Source: Akkermansia muciniphila (lineage in GTDB: Bacteria; Verrucomicrobiota; Verrucomicrobiia; Verrucomicrobiales; Akkermansiaceae). From it: a DNA stretch of 64,000 nucleotides. The notes beneath the pieces were generated by a model. It was given only the letters and a program-made list of their open reading frames with translations, made no database searches and was not told the origin of the DNA. Within the stretch, counting starts at the first letter, position 1. Each line of letters starts with the position of its first letter. Of the stretch, positions 60,404-64,000 are shown piece after piece. The stretch lies in contig NZ_CP114598.1 of assembly GCF_030848305.1 (NCBI RefSeq), forward strand, positions 744,001 to 808,000, in the 5' to 3' direction. The position numbers and the translations under genes were made by a program.

Positions 60404-61525
60404 ATGATTTTCAGAATTACAGACTACGTCCACTACGGCACGCTGGACAACCGCGAACGCGGAACCGTCCATCTTACGCTGCAGCTCATGGGGATGCCTC
60501 ATCCGGTAAACATCACCCTGCAGGGGGACTGCCTCCAGGATCTGGCCGGTTGCGTGATTGACTTCAGGAATCCCTCTCCCCAAATGCTTCCTGCGGAACT
60601 TACCCAGATCCCGGAACATATCCAGGGGGTGGTGGGAGATATGACGGCCAGCCGGCGCATGCCTGTCAAAGGCAGGAAAACCATGGAAAACGCCCTGTAT
60701 CTGGAATGGTTCACCAGCCACCACGATATGGTGCTGCTGGAAAGTACGGCCTTCTCCATCAAAGTCTCCCTTCCCGAATGGATAATGGATTCCTGCGAAG
60801 AACAGGCCCAGATCATGGCGAACCAGCAGATGCTGCGGACTCAGGTAAAGGAATGGTCCAGGGCCTATTCCAACCACCAGGAGGACGGCAACCTGCCCGA
60901 CCACCACTGGGACAAACGCCTGCGGGAAGCGGAAGCCATCGCCATCGCCTACCAGGAGGTATTCCAGAAATACAGGCTGAACCCCAGCGGCGACATCCGT
61001 GTGGCTTTTGTCATGGGCTGGGACGAAGTGCTGGACAACATCGCCCAGTCGGAAGAAACGGGGACGCCCTGCTCCTGCAAAAGCACCGGCATGCTCAGCC
61101 TGTTTGACATTCTCAACGAACAGGAGGCCCAGGAAGTGCAGTCCTGCATGTTCCACCCCCTTTTCCAGCAGGTGATGGAGCTGACGGACCTGTGCCAGCA
61201 CCGGTTCAGCCGGGAAATCAACAAAGCCCAGAGAAACAGGACAGGGCCGCCGGAACCCCTGAACCAGATTTTTTACTGCATCCGCTACATCACCCCTCGC
61301 ATTCTTTCCTGCCTCCTCCAGGAGAAGGAGGACGTTGCGGACTACTGCACCATGGCCGCCCGCATGGCCCTGTGCGTGGAACAAACGCGCCAGACGGTAG
61401 CTGCGCTGGACAACTGCGGCTGCCAGGTGGACGGCGAAGTGGCGGAACGTTTTTCATCCCTGCTGGAGGAAGTCAATTCCTTCCAGGAAAGCCTGGCAAC
61501 CCAAAGCCGCAAAAGCAACCTGTAA
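60404..61525 (+). CDS. Uncharacterised 373-residue cytoplasmic protein
   Basis: No family recognised. No signal peptide or membrane helix is visible. The first 125 residues are mixed beta (for example TVHLTLQLMGMPHPVNITLQ); the rest is strongly helical with many Gln, Glu and Met (SRAYSNHQEDGNLPDHHW, then QTRQTVAALDNCGCQVDGEV). Several Cys are spread through the C-terminal half, including CSCKS, and a metal or redox site is possible but unproven. Composition matches its neighbours, so it is probably an old lineage-specific gene. It sits between leuD and the HtrA-like protease. Confidence 0.6.
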   Translation: MIFRITDYVHYGTLDNRERGTVHLTLQLMGMPHPVNITLQGDCLQDLAGCVIDFRNPSPQMLPAELTQIPEHIQGVVGDMTASRRMPVKGRKTMENALYLEWFTSHHDMVLLESTAFSIKVSLPEWIMDSCEEQAQIMANQQMLRTQVKEWSRAYSNHQEDGNLPDHHWDKRLREAEAIAIAYQEVFQKYRLNPSGDIRVAFVMGWDEVLDNIAQSEETGTPCSCKSTGMLSLFDILNEQEAQEVQSCMFHPLFQQVMELTDLCQHRFSREINKAQRNRTGPPEPLNQIFYCIRYITPRILSCLLQEKEDVADYCTMAARMALCVEQTRQTVAALDNCGCQVDGEVAERFSSLLEEVNSFQESLATQSRKSNL

Positions 61526-61566
61526 CAACAACACCTTCTCTGGCAACACAATCTTCATCTTTGCGT

Positions 61567-63141
61567 ATGATACATTCCCATACCTGTTTTCAAGGGCTGT
61601 GCGCAGTCCTAGCCGCCGCCGCTCTTTCCCACGCGGATGAGCCGGCTGTCTCCATTTCGGACTTCGGGGTGGACAAAGTCATGTCCGGCCCCGTCGTTTC
61701 CATCAATGACCAGTACAAGGGCGTCGTGAAAATTGAAGTGGATTCTCTGACGCCCGATTATGCCACCCCATGGAACGCCGGCCGGTACCAGAGCAGTTTT
61801 GGCACCGGTTTCCTGATCGGGGAAAACGCCTTCATGACAAATGCCCACGTCGTCAGCAACGCGGAACGCATTTACATCTCCATGTACGGAGATTCCCGCA
61901 AAATCCCCGCCAGGGTCAAATTCATCGCTCATGACGCGGACCTGGCCCTGCTGGAAGCGGCCCCCCCTCACTCCTTCAAAGGCATCAAACCCTTTGAATT
62001 CAGTAAAAGCCTGCCTCATCTGGAAGACGAGGTAAGGGTGATCGGCTACCCTATCGGCGGCAACAGGCTTTCCGTCACGCGCGGCGTGGTCTCCCGCATT
62101 GATTTCACCGCGTACGCCCACCCCCGCAACGCGGAACACCTGACCATCCAGGTGGACGCCGCCATCAATCCGGGCAACAGCGGCGGCCCCGTCCTGATGG
62201 GGAACAAAGTCATCGGCGTGGCATTCCAGGGCCTGAACAACGCCAACAACACGGGGTACGTGATTCCAACCCCCGTCATCCGCCACTTTCTGGAAGACAT
62301 CAAGGACGGTGTTTATGACGGTTACGTGGACATGGGCATTCAGGCTGCGCCCATCCTGAACCCGGCCATGCGCAAGGCGTTCGGCCTGCCGGACGATGAA
62401 AAAGGCGTCCTGATCGGCAAGGTGCTCAAGGGGTCCTCCGCCGACGGCGTGCTCCGCAACGGGGACCTGCTGATGAAAGTGGACGGCTATGATGTGGACA
62501 GTTCCGCCATGATTGAACTGGACGGCCAGAAAATCAGCATGAAAGAACTCATTGAGCGCTGTTTTAAAGACGACCGGCTCCCGCTGGATATCATTCGCGA
62601 CGGCAAGCCCATGAAGGTGGAAATGGTGATGAAGCCATCCCCCTCCAGAGACCTTCTGATGGCGGAATACGATAAAATGCCCCGCTACGTCGTCTTTGGA
62701 GGCCTGGTGTTCCAGCCCATCCAGCGCAACGTGCTCGCGGCGGCGGACATCTCCATGCTGGACGTTGCACTGGACATCCGGAATTACCAGGAAGACGGCG
62801 GCTGCGTGGACCATGAAGACATGGTCATCATCACCAAAGTGCTGGATGATGAGGTAAACGCGCGTCTGTCCGGCTCCATTTCCAATTCCATTGTGGAAAA
62901 AATCAACGGCGTAAAGGTTAAAGGCCTTACCCACGCCTACGAACTCCTTTACCCGGAGAACATGCCGGAATACGTCGTCATCGAACTGAAAAACGGAGAG
63001 CGCCCCCTCGTCTTTGAAGGCAAGGCCATGGAGACGGCCAACAAGCGCATCTCCAAAACCTACAATATCCCGAAAAACGCCCGCCTGGACAGCGCCATTC
63101 CCGGCCGCCAGCCTGGCCGCAACACTACTCCCGCCCGTTAA
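61567..63141 (+). CDS. HtrA/DegP-like secreted serine protease with PDZ domain
   Basis: A 524-residue exported trypsin-fold protease of the HtrA type, likely for envelope protein quality control. The signal peptide is MIHSHTCFQGLCAVLAAAAL. The triad is intact: H94 (TNAHVV), D125 (HDADLALLE) and S205 (NPGNSGGPVL). A PDZ-like region follows, with VLIGKVLKGSSADGVLRNGDLLMKV at about 280, and a second degenerate PDZ near VVIITKVLDDEVNARLSGS (about 420). The open frame reaches back to 61192 inside the previous gene, but only the ATG at 61567 gives a signal peptide. It lies 5 bp before the pseudoprotease gene, in one operon. Confidence 0.9.
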   Translation: MIHSHTCFQGLCAVLAAAALSHADEPAVSISDFGVDKVMSGPVVSINDQYKGVVKIEVDSLTPDYATPWNAGRYQSSFGTGFLIGENAFMTNAHVVSNAERIYISMYGDSRKIPARVKFIAHDADLALLEAAPPHSFKGIKPFEFSKSLPHLEDEVRVIGYPIGGNRLSVTRGVVSRIDFTAYAHPRNAEHLTIQVDAAINPGNSGGPVLMGNKVIGVAFQGLNNANNTGYVIPTPVIRHFLEDIKDGVYDGYVDMGIQAAPILNPAMRKAFGLPDDEKGVLIGKVLKGSSADGVLRNGDLLMKVDGYDVDSSAMIELDGQKISMKELIERCFKDDRLPLDIIRDGKPMKVEMVMKPSPSRDLLMAEYDKMPRYVVFGGLVFQPIQRNVLAAADISMLDVALDIRNYQEDGGCVDHEDMVIITKVLDDEVNARLSGSISNSIVEKINGVKVKGLTHAYELLYPENMPEYVVIELKNGERPLVFEGKAMETANKRISKTYNIPKNARLDSAIPGRQPGRNTTPAR

Positions 63142-63146
63142 CCGCC

Positions 63147-64000
63147 ATGAAAATTCTTTCCACTTTTTTCCTTGGTTCCCTGATGTTGCTCGGCGGCTGC
63201 CAGCCGCGCGAAGCCGGACGAACCGCTCCCGAACCCCAGCCTGAACAACAGACGGAAACGCCTGCGGAACAGGTGGAGGAAACGCCCGCGCCGGCCCCGC
63301 TTCCCTCCCCCACCGGCTCCATGGTCGGCATTAACGCCACCAATCAGGGCTATGCCATGATTCAGCCGTGGAGCAAGGAAAACCCGGCGTACAGCCAGGG
63401 CTTCGGCATTTATCTGGGAGACGGCAATATCCTGACGGCAGCCAACATCGTTTATTCCGCCAGCTTCGTGGAAGTGACCTCCGCGGACGGCTCCCAGACG
63501 GTTCCCGTGACCGTAACCGCCTTTGACCCGGAAGCCAATCTTGCCCTTCTGCGCCTGAAAAACGGAAAAGATGCCGCTTTTCTGGACAAACTAGTTCCCG
63601 TTGCATTGGGGAAGGCTCCCCGCCTGGGCGACAAGGTAACCTTCTGGCAATTCAATGGCGACGGCCTTCCCATCACTACCTCCGGAACCCTTCTGGCGAC
63701 GGAAAGCGCCTGCCCGTTCACGAACGGGGAACCGTTCGTCCTGTATAACGTCAAATCCTCCGTCACTCCCCTGAAAGGCGGCGCAGGCAACCCCGTCATG
63801 AGGGGCAATGAACTTGTGGGCCTCAGCGCCAGCTGCGATCCCTCCGCACAGAAAGTGCTGGCCGTAACCCATACCATGATTTCCCGGTTCCTGGAACAAG
63901 CCCGGGCCGGCAATTACACCGGTTTCCCGGCGGACGGCACCCAGGTCACGGAACTGACCGACCCCGTCTTCCGCAAATTCCTGGGCCTGCCTGAAACTGG
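63147..64000 (+). CDS. Lipoprotein with inactive trypsin-like (HtrA-like) domain, runs off right edge
   Basis: The 284 visible residues start with a lipoprotein signal (MKILSTFFLGSLMLLGG, then Cys18 in the lipobox LLGGC), a Pro/Glu-rich linker (20-58), and a trypsin-fold domain close to that of the previous gene. Its three catalytic positions are all changed: N100 where His is expected (LTAANIVY), N131 for Asp (EANLALLRL) and A213 for Ser (GGAGNP in place of GNSGGP). It is therefore a pseudoprotease, perhaps a membrane-anchored partner or regulator of the active enzyme. The right-edge residues suggest a PDZ-type continuation. Start ATG is 5 bp after the upstream stop. Confidence 0.85.
   Translation, partial: MKILSTFFLGSLMLLGGCQPREAGRTAPEPQPEQQTETPAEQVEETPAPAPLPSPTGSMVGINATNQGYAMIQPWSKENPAYSQGFGIYLGDGNILTAANIVYSASFVEVTSADGSQTVPVTVTAFDPEANLALLRLKNGKDAAFLDKLVPVALGKAPRLGDKVTFWQFNGDGLPITTSGTLLATESACPFTNGEPFVLYNVKSSVTPLKGGAGNPVMRGNELVGLSASCDPSAQKVLAVTHTMISRFLEQARAGNYTGFPADGTQVTELTDPVFRKFLGLPET

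Noticed and set aside
1-64000. CRISPR arrays and rRNA genes
   Set aside because: I saw no regularly spaced repeats with unique spacers, no cas-like genes and no rRNA sequence.

Overview
The window looks like a chromosomal segment of an Akkermansia-type Verrucomicrobium. Three things point there: a divergent secreted sialidase and M60 mucin peptidase pair, a division and cell-wall cluster with a MurC-MurB fusion, and GC-rich coding sequence interrupted by clearly AT-rich islands. The species call is an inference from gene content. The M60 protein (HEVGH with E326, 506 residues) matches what I remember of A. muciniphila Amuc_0627.

Layout. 1-3.4 kb: start of a PP2C phosphatase running off the left edge, an N-terminally truncated methyltransferase, glutamine-dependent NAD synthetase, and an SMR-family guanidinium-type exporter. 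3.46-11.96 kb: an AT-rich mobile region best read as two nested IS1595-family transposons. The inner one (4966-9482) is very well supported: 55-bp terminal inverted repeats, a perfect 8-bp target duplication (TAAAAAAA), a transposase, and a divergent two-gene restriction-modification cargo. That cargo is an N-terminal PD-(D/E)xK nuclease fused to an N6-adenine methylase, plus a two-TRD specificity subunit, resembling BcgI-type (Type IIB) enzymes. The outer one (3463-11963) is inferred from 32-bp imperfect inverted ends (24/32), a 7/8 target duplication and a second IS1595 transposase at its right end. Its cargo is a membrane protein plus PLD-like protein pair, an HTH regulator with symmetric operators, and an outer-membrane beta-barrel.

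12-17.3 kb: the mucin-degradation pair, then a lone AT-rich SEFIR/TIR-domain gene beside tRNA-Ser(GGA), probably an anti-phage gene. 18-21.3 kb: ruvB, fabH and a CysJ-like flavin reductase. 21.6-31.8 kb: a surface-glycan cluster (GT2, flippase, two GT4-type transferases, a hexapeptide acetyltransferase, an acyltransferase broken by a 1-base frameshift, an SGNH hydrolase) with decayed genes. 31.9-35.5 kb: tRNA modification operon miaA, mnmA, mnmE. Then an HNH nuclease, a TRIC-type channel and an MBL hydrolase.

37.7-55 kb: a nearly continuous dcw cluster from mraZ to ftsQ, without ftsA or ftsZ after ftsQ. Its oddities are an RsmH with an N-terminal domain resembling REP-associated (HUH) transposases, a LysM protein between murD and ftsW, and the MurC-MurB fusion. 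55-64 kb: recA with a possible SOS operator, an amidase, lipB, leuC-leuD, an uncharacterised gene, an HtrA-like protease, and a lipoprotein with the same fold whose three catalytic residues are all replaced; this last gene runs off the right edge.

The genes fall into three working groups: wall synthesis and division; host-mucin use and surface glycan display; and a mobile or defence layer (BcgI-like RM, SEFIR protein, membrane plus PLD-like pair) set within transposons or beside a tRNA.
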